Source of the DNA: Allobosea psychrotolerans
GTDB lineage: Bacteria > Pseudomonadota > Alphaproteobacteria > Rhizobiales > Beijerinckiaceae
NCBI RefSeq assembly: GCF_002917105.1
Contig: NZ_PQFZ01000032.1
Coordinates: 1 to 42,320 of the forward strand
DNA length: 42,320 bases
Direction of reading: 5' to 3'
Shown: piece by piece, positions 16,377-24,420 of the stretch
Numbering within the stretch: position 1 is the first letter of the stretch
Layout of the letters: the number at the start of each line of letters is the position of its first letter
Made by a program: the position numbers and the translations under genes
Notes under the pieces: generated by a model
What the model was told of the DNA's origin: nothing
Database searches by the model: none
What the model saw: only the letters and a program-made list of their open reading frames with translations

Positions 16377-19300
16377 TTATCGACGCCCGTCAAACCGGCG
16401 CCCCAGCGTCACGATGCGGCTTGCGCGCGCCTCTGCCGGGGCGGGCTCGCCCCTGCCCTGCCGGCCGGGCTCAAGGGCGTCGTCGCCTCGCGTGCCGGGG
16501 GCCTCGGCCCGCCGGTCGGTGGTCTCGCGGCGTGACCCGGTTCCAGGCAGGAGCCGCCTGAGCGCCGGGAGCAGATCGTCGACAAAGGTGAAGATGACGG
16601 GAATGACGAGCAGGCTGAGGATGGTCGAGGTGATCACGCCGCCGATGACCACGATCGCCATGGGCTGGCGGAAGCTGGAATCGCCGCCCGTCAGGCTGAA
16701 GGCGACCGGCAGCATGCCCGCCCCCATGGCGATGGTGGTCATGACGATGGGGCGCGCGCGCTTGTGGCAGGCATCGATGAGCGCCTCGAACCTGGCCATG
16801 CCCTGGGCGCGCGACATGATGGCGTATTCGATCAGCAGGATCGAATTCTTCGTCACCACGCCCATCAGCATGAGCAGCCCGATGACGACCGACATCGAGA
16901 AGCTGGTTCCGGTCAGCACGAGCGGCAGCAATGCGCCTCCCAGCGAAAGCGGCAGCGCCATCAGCAGGGTGAGCGGCTGCAGGAAGTCATGGAAGAGCAG
17001 GACGAGGACCGCATAGATGCAGAACACGCCGATCGCCATGGCCAGGCTGAAGCTCTGGAACAGCTCCGAGGTGCGCTGAAGCTCACCCTGCTCGACGAGG
17101 GTGACGCCCGCCGGCAACTGCCGCAGCGCCGGCAGCGCCTGCGCCTCGCCGTTGACATCCCCCAGAATGCGGCCGTTGAGCTCGATCGACAGGGTGACGT
17201 TGCGCATGCGGTCGATGCGGTCGATCTGGGACGGGCTGCCGCCGATCCGGATCCCGGCGATCGAGCCGAGATCGACATTGCCATTGGCCCCCGCCACCCT
17301 GACATTCCGGATGGCGTCGAGCCGCGTGCGCGTCTCGGAGGCGAGGCGCACCACAATGGGGATCTGCCGCTGCGGCAGGTTGAGCTTCGGCAGAGCGGCG
17401 GAATACTCGCCATTCGTCGCCACGCGCACGGCCTCGGCAATGGCGCTGGAGGTCACCCCGAGCGCGGCGGCCCGCGCGAAATCGGGGGTGATCTGAATCT
17501 CGGGAGCCTGCCGCGCCGCGCTCGACGTCACCGCGCCGATGCCGCGCAGCGTGCGCAGCTGCTCCTCGAGCGCCGCGCCGGTTTCATCCAGCGTGACGGC
17601 ATCGTCGCTGGCGAGCGTGATGTCGAGCTTGGTGCCGTTGCCTCCGCCGCCCACCGCAATCCGCACGCCCGGCAGAGCGGAGAGGGCGAGGCGGATCTCG
17701 TTTTCGATCTGCGACTGCTTGCGGTCGCGGGCATTGATGGCGCTCAGGCTGACGACGAGCGTGGCGGTCGCGACGTTCTTGGTGGTGCTGGTCTCCGGAC
17801 CGCCGCCCGCGGAGGCTGAGCCGATTGTGGCGAAGACATGCGTCACGTCGCGCAGCCCGGCGATGATCTCGGCGGCCTTCCTGGTGGTCGCATCCATCTG
17901 CGCGATGGTGGAGCCCGGCTGCAGGGTCAGCGTGACCTGCGTCCGCGCGTCGTCGGACGCAGGCAGAAAGCCCGATTTCAGGAACGGAATGGTCGACAGC
18001 GAGAGCGCGATGACGATGGCGGTGACGAGGACCGTCGTCTTCCTGTGGTTCAGGGCAGCCTTGGCGGCGGCCATGTAGAGGCGCATGACGCGCCCGTCTG
18101 TCTGCTCGCTCGGCTGGGCTTTCATGAAATAGGCGGCCATCATCGGCGTCAGCAGGCGCGCGACGACGAGCGAGACCAGGACGGCGACAGCCGCGGTGAC
18201 GCCGAACTGGCGGAAGATCAGCCCCGGTATGCCGCTCATGAACGCGGTCGGCAGGAACACCGCGACCAGCGTGAAGGTGGTGGCGATGACGGCCAGCCCA
18301 ATCTCGTCGGCGGCTTCGAGCGCGGCGTCCATCGGCGCCTTGCCCATCTGAAGATGGCGGGCGATGTTCTCGATCTCGACAATGGCGTCGTCGACGAGAA
18401 TGCCGACGACGAGCGAGAGCGCCAGCAGCGTGACGATGTTGAGGCTGAAGCCGGCGAGATACATCACGAGGAAGGTCGGTATCACCGACAGCGGCAGGGC
18501 CACCGCCGCCAGGACCGTGGCGCGCCAGTCCCGCAGAAACAGCCAGACGACGATGACCGCCAGGATCGCTCCCTCGAACAGCATCTGCATCGAGCCGTCG
18601 TAGTTCTCGACGATCGGCCCGACCGTGCTGTAGGCCTCTTCGATCTGCACATTGGGATGGGCGGCCGCGAAGCGCTCCATCACCGTCCTGACAGCGGCCA
18701 CGACGCCGGTGTCCGAGAAGCCGTTCGAGCGCTTGATCTCGACCCCGATCACCGGCTGGCCATCGCGATAGGCCAGCGAGGAGCGATCCGCGAAGCTGTC
18801 CGTGACGGTGGCCACCTCGTCGAGGCGGATCTGCTGGCCGTTGGCCAAGGGAATGCGCAGCCCCTTCAGGGCCTCGATCGAGACCACGGCGCCGAGCGTG
18901 CGCAGGGTCTGGCGGCTGCCGCCGATCTCGCCGAGCCCACCGGAGGTGTCCGCCTGGACGGATTTCAGCTGCGAGGTAACCGTGGCCGCCGTGACCCCGA
19001 GCGAGGCCATCGTCGCTGGATCGAGATCGATATGGACCTCACGGTCGATCCCGCCCACGCGGCCGACCTGCCCCACCCCCGGCACCGAGAGCAAGGCCTT
19101 GGCCAGGTCGTTGTCGACGAACCAGGACAGCTCGGTCTCGTTGAGCCGGGTCGAGCGCAGCGCATAAGTGACCAGGGCGGAGCTTTGCACGGTGACCTTG
19201 GTGACGCTCGGCGTCTCCAGCTGCGAGGGCAGATCGGCCTTGGCGCTGTCCACGGCGTTGCGGACCTCGTTCAAGGCGTCGCTGCTGTCCTTCTCCAGCT

Positions 19301-19589
19301 TGAAGGAGACCTTGATCGAGACCGATCCGGCCGTGATCGTCGTCGTGATGTGGTCGAGGCGGCTCAGCGAGGCGAGCTTGTCCTCGATGATGCGGGCGAC
19401 CTCCGTCTCCAGCTGCGCCGGCGCCGCGCCATCGAGCGAGGCGGCGATGTTGATGGTCGGCAGGTCCATATCCGGAAAATTCTGGACAGCGAGATGCTTG
19501 AAAGCCAGCAGGCCGCCAAAGGTGAGCATCACGAAGAGCAAGATCGCCGGTACGGGCTTGCGAATCGACCATGCCGAGAAATTCATCAT
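16377..19589 (-). CDS. RND efflux pump inner-membrane transporter
   Basis: This 1070-aa protein is a full-length hydrophobe/amphiphile RND transporter. It begins MNFSAWSIRKPVPAILLFVM and has two large periplasmic loops (about 35-340 and 560-870). The proton-relay motif GILVDDAIVEIENIA contains the aspartate pair D400-D401. Repeated halves of transmembrane helices end with VTKNSILLIEYA near 935. It exports drugs, detergents or lipids from the periplasm using the proton gradient, together with the adaptor encoded just upstream (ATGA overlap). No outer-membrane channel is encoded nearby, so a shared TolC-type channel is needed. The C-terminal 40 residues are charged and unlike the core. CpxR-type boxes lie in the promoter region. 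Confidence 0.95.
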   Translation of the reverse strand: MMNFSAWSIRKPVPAILLFVMLTFGGLLAFKHLAVQNFPDMDLPTINIAASLDGAAPAQLETEVARIIEDKLASLSRLDHITTTITAGSVSIKVSFKLEKDSSDALNEVRNAVDSAKADLPSQLETPSVTKVTVQSSALVTYALRSTRLNETELSWFVDNDLAKALLSVPGVGQVGRVGGIDREVHIDLDPATMASLGVTAATVTSQLKSVQADTSGGLGEIGGSRQTLRTLGAVVSIEALKGLRIPLANGQQIRLDEVATVTDSFADRSSLAYRDGQPVIGVEIKRSNGFSDTGVVAAVRTVMERFAAAHPNVQIEEAYSTVGPIVENYDGSMQMLFEGAILAVIVVWLFLRDWRATVLAAVALPLSVIPTFLVMYLAGFSLNIVTLLALSLVVGILVDDAIVEIENIARHLQMGKAPMDAALEAADEIGLAVIATTFTLVAVFLPTAFMSGIPGLIFRQFGVTAAVAVLVSLVVARLLTPMMAAYFMKAQPSEQTDGRVMRLYMAAAKAALNHRKTTVLVTAIVIALSLSTIPFLKSGFLPASDDARTQVTLTLQPGSTIAQMDATTRKAAEIIAGLRDVTHVFATIGSASAGGGPETSTTKNVATATLVVSLSAINARDRKQSQIENEIRLALSALPGVRIAVGGGGNGTKLDITLASDDAVTLDETGAALEEQLRTLRGIGAVTSSAARQAPEIQITPDFARAAALGVTSSAIAEAVRVATNGEYSAALPKLNLPQRQIPIVVRLASETRTRLDAIRNVRVAGANGNVDLGSIAGIRIGGSPSQIDRIDRMRNVTLSIELNGRILGDVNGEAQALPALRQLPAGVTLVEQGELQRTSELFQSFSLAMAIGVFCIYAVLVLLFHDFLQPLTLLMALPLSLGGALLPLVLTGTSFSMSVVIGLLMLMGVVTKNSILLIEYAIMSRAQGMARFEALIDACHKRARPIVMTTIAMGAGMLPVAFSLTGGDSSFRQPMAIVVIGGVITSTILSLLVIPVIFTFVDDLLPALRRLLPGTGSRRETTDRRAEAPGTRGDDALEPGRQGRGEPAPAEARASRIVTLGRRFDGRR

Positions 19590-20686
19590 TCGGCTCCGAC
19601 GATCCTGACGAGCGCGTTGTCGGAGAGGAACGGCCCCCCCGACATCACGACGCGTGACGACGCGTCCAGGCCGGACAGGATCTCGACTTCACCCTTGCTG
19701 CGGCGCCCCGTTTCCACCCGCACCCTGCGCGCCCGCCTGTCCTCACCGGCCGTGAAGACGTAGTTGATGCCGTCACGGAAGATGATCGCGGTCTCGGGAA
19801 CCGTGAGGGCCGAGGTGGTCTGGAGCTCGATGCTGCCCGTGACGTAAAGGCCGATGCGCGGGCGCAGATCGGCGGGCAGCGCGACATAGACGATCGTTCG
19901 GCCGGTATTGGTGCTGACAGAAGGCCCCACCAGCCTGACCCGGCCTTGAACGGGGCCCTCATCGGCCCGATCGATCGTGACGCTCAGCCCTTCCGAAATG
20001 CGCGGGAGATAGTGCGCCGAAACCTCCGCCTGCCATTCGACGCGCTGCTGGCGCACCAGGCGGAACAGTTCGGTGCCGGCGGAGATGACCGCGCCGAGCT
20101 CAGCCGAGCGCGAGGTCACGAGGCCGTCATCGGCAGCGGTGATGATCGTCTGCTCGAGCTTGATCCTTTCGCTGTCGAGCGCCGCCTCCTCGGATTCGAC
20201 GCCGGCTGCCGCGGTCTGCTCATCGGCCATGTATTCGGCGATCTTCTCGTCGGACAGGGCTCCGGACGAGCGCAGCTTGCGGGCCCGCTCGGCATTTGCC
20301 TTGGCCTTCGCCAGGGTCGCCTGGGCCGTCTTGACGGCCGCCTCCTGCTTTCGCAGGCTCGCCAGCACGCTGTCCTGGGACAGCCGGGCGAGGACCTGCC
20401 CCTTTTTCACGACCGATCCGACCTCGACCAGCACGTCGGTGATGCGCAGGCCGCTCGTCTCGGAGGCGATGATCGCCTCCTGCCATGGCTTCAGCCAGCC
20501 GCTCGCCGGAACGGTCTCCGGCCAATCGCGATGGGCCGGCATCGCCAGGGTGACGGTCAGGGCCGGCGCCTCGGGCTGGCCTGCCGCGGCAATGCGCAAG
20601 GACAGGAGAAGCGCCGCCCCGACAAGGGTGGCGACGAGCAGGTCGGCCGACATTCTCAACGCTTCGTTCCTTGCGGTTCCGGCCAC
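19586..20686 (-). CDS. RND efflux periplasmic adaptor protein
   Basis: This 366-aa membrane fusion protein has a hydrophobic N-terminal anchor or signal (LLVATLVGAALLLSLRIAAA), a lipoyl half-motif ASGWLKPWQEAIIASETSGL, a helical hairpin (about residues 105-185, rich in A, E, K and R), and a second lipoyl half ADDGLVTSRSAELGAVISAG. Beta-barrel and membrane-proximal parts follow (LPADLRPRIGLYVTGSIELQ). It bridges the RND transporter and an outer-membrane channel in the periplasm. The start at GTG 20686 has GAGGG a few bases upstream and gives positive residues before the hydrophobic stretch. ATG 20653 is the alternative. It is transcribed away from the CpxR/CpxA-like genes. Confidence 0.92.
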   Translation of the reverse strand: MAGTARNEALRMSADLLVATLVGAALLLSLRIAAAGQPEAPALTVTLAMPAHRDWPETVPASGWLKPWQEAIIASETSGLRITDVLVEVGSVVKKGQVLARLSQDSVLASLRKQEAAVKTAQATLAKAKANAERARKLRSSGALSDEKIAEYMADEQTAAAGVESEEAALDSERIKLEQTIITAADDGLVTSRSAELGAVISAGTELFRLVRQQRVEWQAEVSAHYLPRISEGLSVTIDRADEGPVQGRVRLVGPSVSTNTGRTIVYVALPADLRPRIGLYVTGSIELQTTSALTVPETAIIFRDGINYVFTAGEDRRARRVRVETGRRSKGEVEILSGLDASSRVVMSGGPFLSDNALVRIVGAE

Positions 20687-20798
20687 CGGCGCCCTCGCCT
20701 CGCCCCATGCCGGCTCGACGGAGGCTTCACCCGGGCGATCCTGCGAGGGCTCGAATCCTGCGGCCGATGCTGTCGTTTCCGCGAGTAGCCGAATGAAT

Positions 20799-20834
20799 GT
20801 TAAACGCGGTCAAGTCCGTGTTAATTTAGGTAAA
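20799..20834. promoter_or_regulatory. Phased CpxR-type boxes between pump and regulator genes
   Basis: GTTAA (20799-20803), GTTAA (20820-20824) and GTAAA (20830-20834) are direct repeats spaced 21 and 10 bp apart, so they lie on one face of the helix. The last pair, GTTAA-TTTAG-GTAAA, differs in one base from the CpxR consensus GTAAA-N5-GTAAA. The position between the adaptor gene and a CpxR-like regulator fits control of both directions. Confidence 0.65.
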
Positions 20835-20896
20835 ACTCGGTCGCGCATCCGCGTTTCTGCGGTATGGCTCGCCGAAATGAGCGGTGGACTCGGTCA

Positions 20897-21583
20897 ATGA
20901 GCAAGGTTCTCCTCGTCGACGACGATGTCGAGTTGACGATGCTTCTGCAGGAATACCTGACTGAAGAAGGTTATGATGTCACGACGGACACGGACGGCCG
21001 GGCCGCCATTGCCGCCGCCGCCGGCAACGCGGTCGACATCATCGTGCTCGACATCATGATGCCGCGCATGAACGGCATCGAAGTCCTGCAGAGGATCAGG
21101 AAGCTCAGCCAGATCCCCGTCCTGATGCTGACGGCGCGCGGCGACGACATCGACCGGATATCGGGCCTGAATCTCGGCGCCGACGACTATGTGGCCAAGC
21201 CCTGCTCGCCGGGCGAGCTCGCAGCCAGGCTGCGGGCGATCCTGCGTCGCGCCGGCCAATCCGCCGGCAGCGCGTCGACCGATACGCTCAGGGCGGGGCA
21301 ACTCGTGATCCACCCGGGCAACCGAACGGTCGAATGGCGCGGGCAGCCTCTGGATCTCACCGGGACGGAGTTCAGCCTGCTCGAAGTGCTCGCCCGCAGC
21401 GCCGGCCAGCTCGTGCAAAAGCAGGACATCTCGAAACGCGCCTTCGGCAAGCCGCTGACGCCGTTCGATCGTCGCATCGACGTCCATATCAGCAGCGTGC
21501 GCCAGAAGCTCGGGCTGCGGGAGGATGGACAATCCTGGATCCAGTCCGTTCGCGGCCAGGGCTACCAACTGCTCGTGGATTGA
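20897..21583 (+). CDS. CpxR-like OmpR-family response regulator
   Basis: This 228-aa regulator has a receiver domain (1-115) with the acidic pair VDDDVEL, the phosphorylation aspartate D52 in IIVLDIMMPRMNGIEVL, the conserved T/K positions LMLTARGDD and DDYVAKPCSPGELAAR. A C-terminal winged helix (about 130-228) contains LDLTGTEFSLLEVLARSAGQ and RIDVHISSVRQKL. When phosphorylated by the adjacent kinase it should bind tandem DNA repeats. GTAAA-type boxes lie directly upstream and before 23165, supporting a CpxR-like role. ATG 20897 is chosen because the frame upstream is not domain-like. The kinase gene follows after 2 bp. Confidence 0.94.
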   Translation: MSKVLLVDDDVELTMLLQEYLTEEGYDVTTDTDGRAAIAAAAGNAVDIIVLDIMMPRMNGIEVLQRIRKLSQIPVLMLTARGDDIDRISGLNLGADDYVAKPCSPGELAARLRAILRRAGQSAGSASTDTLRAGQLVIHPGNRTVEWRGQPLDLTGTEFSLLEVLARSAGQLVQKQDISKRAFGKPLTPFDRRIDVHISSVRQKLGLREDGQSWIQSVRGQGYQLLVD

Positions 21584-21585
21584 CC

Positions 21586-22875
21586 ATGCCCCGGCTCTTC
21601 TGGAAATTTTTCGCGATCATCTGGCTGACGCTGGCGAGCTCCGTCGCGGTCATCATCCTGATCGTCTACCTGTTTCAGGCGGTTCCCTTTTCCCGGGAAC
21701 TGGAGCTTCGGCAGCAGGAATTCGCCATGGACCTGGCTGCCAAGGTGCTCGCGCGGGATGGCGAGGATGCCGCCCAGCGCTTCGCCCGGACAAGCGAGGA
21801 CACGGCGCCGCTCGGCCTGACGATGTCAAGGGCGACGGGTTCCGGGGCCTGCGCGGAGGAGCGCGGGGCGGAGACACGCCTCATCCTGAAGGACGGGATC
21901 TGCTACCGCATCTCCGTCTTGGGCAAAGCCAATGTCGTTCTCGACTATCTGGCTCTGCTGATGCCGTGGATCGCCATATTCATCTCGAGCACGATATCGG
22001 CGGCGGCGCTCGCCCGGTATCTCATCCGCCCGGTCGTGCACCTTCGCGACGGGCTGAGCGCGCTCGCCCATGGCCGCTTCGATGTCCGCATCGGCGACAA
22101 GATGGCGGGCCGAAGAGACGAGGTCACCGCGCTCGCGCATGATTTCGACGCCAGCGCCGCAAGGCTGCAGCAGCTTCAGGACGCACAGCAGCGGCTCTTC
22201 CATGACGTGTCGCATGAATTGCGCTCGCCATTGTCGCGTCTGCAAGCCGCTGTGGGCGTCCTGCGCCAGAGCCCGACGAAGCTTGACGCCATGCTGGGCC
22301 GGATGGACCGGGAGGTCGAACGGCTGGATGCGCTGGTGGGCGAAGTGCTGACCCTGGCGCGGCTGACGGGCAGATCGGACCTTCCCTTGAAGGCGCAGAC
22401 GCTGGATGTCATCGAGCTCCTGAACGACATCCTGAGCGATGCGGCGTTCGAGGCCCAGGCCCGCGGGGTCTCGATCACGGCAAGCGTCGAGGGCAGCTTC
22501 AACGCCGAGGTCGAGGGAGAATTGATCTACAGGGCGCTCGAGAACGTCGTCCGCAACGCGATCAAATACACGGCCGCGCATACGCGTATAACCGTGCTCT
22601 GCGAGACCGCGGGCGAGCGCCTCAAGCTCTCGGTCACGGATCAGGGACCCGGCGTCAGGCGAGACGAGCTCGAGCGGATCTTCCAACCGTTCTCCCGCGG
22701 CGACGACGCGGTATCGAGCGACGGTTACGGCCTGGGCCTGGCCATCGCCAGGCAGGCGATCGAGCGCCATGGCGGACGCGTCTACGCGTCGCTGCCCGAC
22801 GCGGGCGGGCTCACCGTCACCCTCGAGCTTCCCCGCAAGGCAATGGCGTACAGCCCGGCAGAGGATCAAGCCTGA
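21586..22875 (+). CDS. CpxA-like sensor histidine kinase
   Basis: This 429-aa membrane kinase has an N-terminal transmembrane helix (about 5-32), a short periplasmic sensor (about 35-120, with two cysteines, C89 and C106), a second helix (122-145), a HAMP domain, the phosphoacceptor H210 in FHDVSHELRSPLSRL, and an ATPase domain with NVVRNAIKYT, DQGPGV and GYGLGLAIARQAIERHGG. It senses envelope stress and phosphorylates the response regulator encoded 2 bp upstream. The two sensor cysteines could form a disulphide, which would suit redox or folding sensing. That is inference. The gene ends about 290 bp before a second set of CpxR-type boxes. Confidence 0.94.
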   Translation: MPRLFWKFFAIIWLTLASSVAVIILIVYLFQAVPFSRELELRQQEFAMDLAAKVLARDGEDAAQRFARTSEDTAPLGLTMSRATGSGACAEERGAETRLILKDGICYRISVLGKANVVLDYLALLMPWIAIFISSTISAAALARYLIRPVVHLRDGLSALAHGRFDVRIGDKMAGRRDEVTALAHDFDASAARLQQLQDAQQRLFHDVSHELRSPLSRLQAAVGVLRQSPTKLDAMLGRMDREVERLDALVGEVLTLARLTGRSDLPLKAQTLDVIELLNDILSDAAFEAQARGVSITASVEGSFNAEVEGELIYRALENVVRNAIKYTAAHTRITVLCETAGERLKLSVTDQGPGVRRDELERIFQPFSRGDDAVSSDGYGLGLAIARQAIERHGGRVYASLPDAGGLTVTLELPRKAMAYSPAEDQA

Positions 22876-23076
22876 TCCGGGTCGATCTCGACGGCGCATG
22901 GCGTGGAGACCAGCCCCGGAGGCCGCGCCCGGAGACGGTGCGGACATGCCGCGAGCCCCATCCCGAGAAGCCGATCCGCAGGGAACGGCGTCTTGAAGGA
23001 TGAGGGCTGGAATTTCCAGGCGGGCTCACGCAGATGATCGGGAGTTTTGGCGCGCCAGCGAGCTCGATCTCTGGTG

Positions 23077-23112
23077 TTTACGTAACTTTACACAGGCTTT
23101 ACTGCCATTAAC
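23077..23112. promoter_or_regulatory. Array of four CpxR-type half-boxes
   Basis: On the + strand TTTAC (23077-23081), TTTAC (23087-23091), TTTAC (23098-23102) and TTAAC (23108-23112) repeat at 10-11 bp. Read on the other strand the first two are GTAAA-GTTAC-GTAAA, a perfect match to the CpxR consensus GTAAA-N5-GTAAA. The array lies 50-90 bp before the secreted-protein gene and its operon, suggesting CpxR-like control. Confidence 0.7.
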
Positions 23113-23164
23113 GCCGGAATCGCTAAGCCGTGAACTCACGATCACGGTTCAGAAGATTCGCCAC

Positions 23165-23572
23165 ATGGCCTTTGGGTTCCAACCACCTGACATGCACCGG
23201 CAGGCAGTGCGCCGCTTGGTCCTGTCCTTGCAGATGTCCTCCCGCCTGGCCGCACTGCTGGCGCCCATCGCTAACGCGACGCCGATCGTCGCCCAGGAAT
23301 TCCTTCCGGTAGAGCAGGCGGCAAAGCTCCTCTCCGATGGCCGCCCCTGGGCTGCCGTGAAGGATGGGCGCAACGCTCGCCTCACCTTCGCTCCGGACGG
23401 CACGGGTTCCTTCGAGGGACCTGTGACGATGCCGATCAGCTGGTCCGTGAATGGCCAGGAGATTTGCATGGAGCTGCGCTTCGCGGGCACCCCTTGCCTT
23501 CGCTTCCGCAAGATCGCCGGTGGCTTGCTGGGTTATAGCGGGAAGGCGGAAGACCTGCGGTTGGCACGCTGA
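23165..23572 (+). CDS. Small secreted protein of unknown function
   Basis: This 135-aa protein has an N-terminal export signal: positive residues HRQAVRR, then a hydrophobic stretch to ANATPIVAQ. The mature part is strand-rich: EFLPVEQAAKLLSDGRPWAA, RLTFAPDGTGSFEG, ISWSVNGQEICMELRF and CLRFRKIAGGLLGYSGK. Two cysteines are placed to form a disulphide. I do not recognise a named family, but the WxV-G-x-x-C pattern suggests a small periplasmic beta-barrel. Starts at ATG 23165 or ATG 23192 are both possible. It is first in an operon with a lipoprotein (one-base overlap), a kinase and a phospholipase. CpxR-type boxes upstream suggest induction under envelope stress. Confidence 0.75.
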   Translation: MAFGFQPPDMHRQAVRRLVLSLQMSSRLAALLAPIANATPIVAQEFLPVEQAAKLLSDGRPWAAVKDGRNARLTFAPDGTGSFEGPVTMPISWSVNGQEICMELRFAGTPCLRFRKIAGGLLGYSGKAEDLRLAR

Positions 23573-24420
23573 TGAGCACGATCATGCGCAAGCCGACGAC
23601 CGCAAGCGTAATGGTTGGCGCAGCGCTTCTGATCGGGGGCTGCGCCGATTCCTCGCTGACACGCAGCGGCCTGCTCTCGAGCTATGACGGCCAGCAACGC
23701 AGCGACGGCATGCTGACCCATGCAAGCTTCCGGGTCGACAAGCCGCACGTGCTGGCGGCGAAGACGGTCGCCATCATGCCCGCAAGCTTTGCCGACAGCG
23801 CGCAAGTGGCCGGGTTCTCCCCGGAGCAGCGGCGTCTGGTGAGCAACAGCATCGACCGCTCGCTCTGCGCAGGGCTCAGCGAGCGGTTTCGGATCGTGCG
23901 CTCCCCTCGCGAGGCCGACCTCGTCGTCCAGGCCCATGTCACGGCAGTCGCGCCGACCAATGTCACGATGGCCAGCATTTCGAGCGCAGCCAGCATCGGC
24001 GGCTCGGTTGCTGGCGCGGCGACCGGCTTGCCGATCAGCGTGCCGCGCATCCCGATCGGCCTTGGCAGCCTCGCGGTCGAAGCCGAGGCGATGGCCCAAG
24101 GCTCTCAGCAGGCCGCTCTGACCTGGGCGCGCGGCGCCGACTCGATGACCACGCGCCCGCGCGCCTCGAACGAGGCGGACGCCTATGCGCTGGCGAGCGA
24201 ATTCGGCGCCGACTTCGCGCGCCTTCTCGTGACCGGGGACGATCCGATCAAGCTTTCGCTGTCCGTGCCGAGCGTGCGCGGTGTCGGTGAATTCCTGGGA
24301 GCATCTCCGAAGGAGGTCGCTTGCGCCCGCTACGGACGCAACCCGGGCGTTGGTGGCCTGGTCGCTGGGATGGTGGGGCTGCCGCCCAACTGGACCGATT
24401 CCGGCGCGGCGCGACCGTGA
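23572..24420 (+). CDS. DUF3313-like lipoprotein
   Basis: This 282-aa lipoprotein has a signal with lipobox LIGGC (C24). The segment after it, SSLTRSGLLSSYDGQQRSDG, is the opening typical of DUF3313 proteins. The conserved middle has FSPEQRRLVSNSIDRSLCAG and EADLVVQAHVTAVAPTNVTM, and a glycine-rich stretch, ISSAASIGGSVAGAATGLPI, follows. The rest includes LAVEAEAMAQGSQQAALTWA and EFGADFARLL. It should be anchored to a membrane facing the periplasm. Its start overlaps the upstream stop by one base, and its stop overlaps the kinase start by one base. The function is unknown. Co-transcription with a sensor kinase suggests it could modulate signalling. Confidence 0.88.
   Translation: MSTIMRKPTTASVMVGAALLIGGCADSSLTRSGLLSSYDGQQRSDGMLTHASFRVDKPHVLAAKTVAIMPASFADSAQVAGFSPEQRRLVSNSIDRSLCAGLSERFRIVRSPREADLVVQAHVTAVAPTNVTMASISSAASIGGSVAGAATGLPISVPRIPIGLGSLAVEAEAMAQGSQQAALTWARGADSMTTRPRASNEADAYALASEFGADFARLLVTGDDPIKLSLSVPSVRGVGEFLGASPKEVACARYGRNPGVGGLVAGMVGLPPNWTDSGAARP

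Noticed and set aside
15830..16393. A 187-codon reverse-strand frame at the island's right edge
   Set aside because: Composition is arginine/glycine/proline-rich with no recognisable motif, and it overlaps the end of the RND gene. It could be decayed DNA, but no parent gene is recognisable.
17838..19763. A 641-codon open frame on the + strand
   Set aside because: It lies antisense to the RND transporter, is extremely rich in R, D, G and Q, and has no domain features. It is a by-product of high-GC codon use in the real gene.
22876..23164. The reading frame of the secreted protein extended upstream to about 23000
   Set aside because: The extension runs through the CpxR-type boxes and lacks signal-peptide character, so the start at 23165 or 23192 is more likely.
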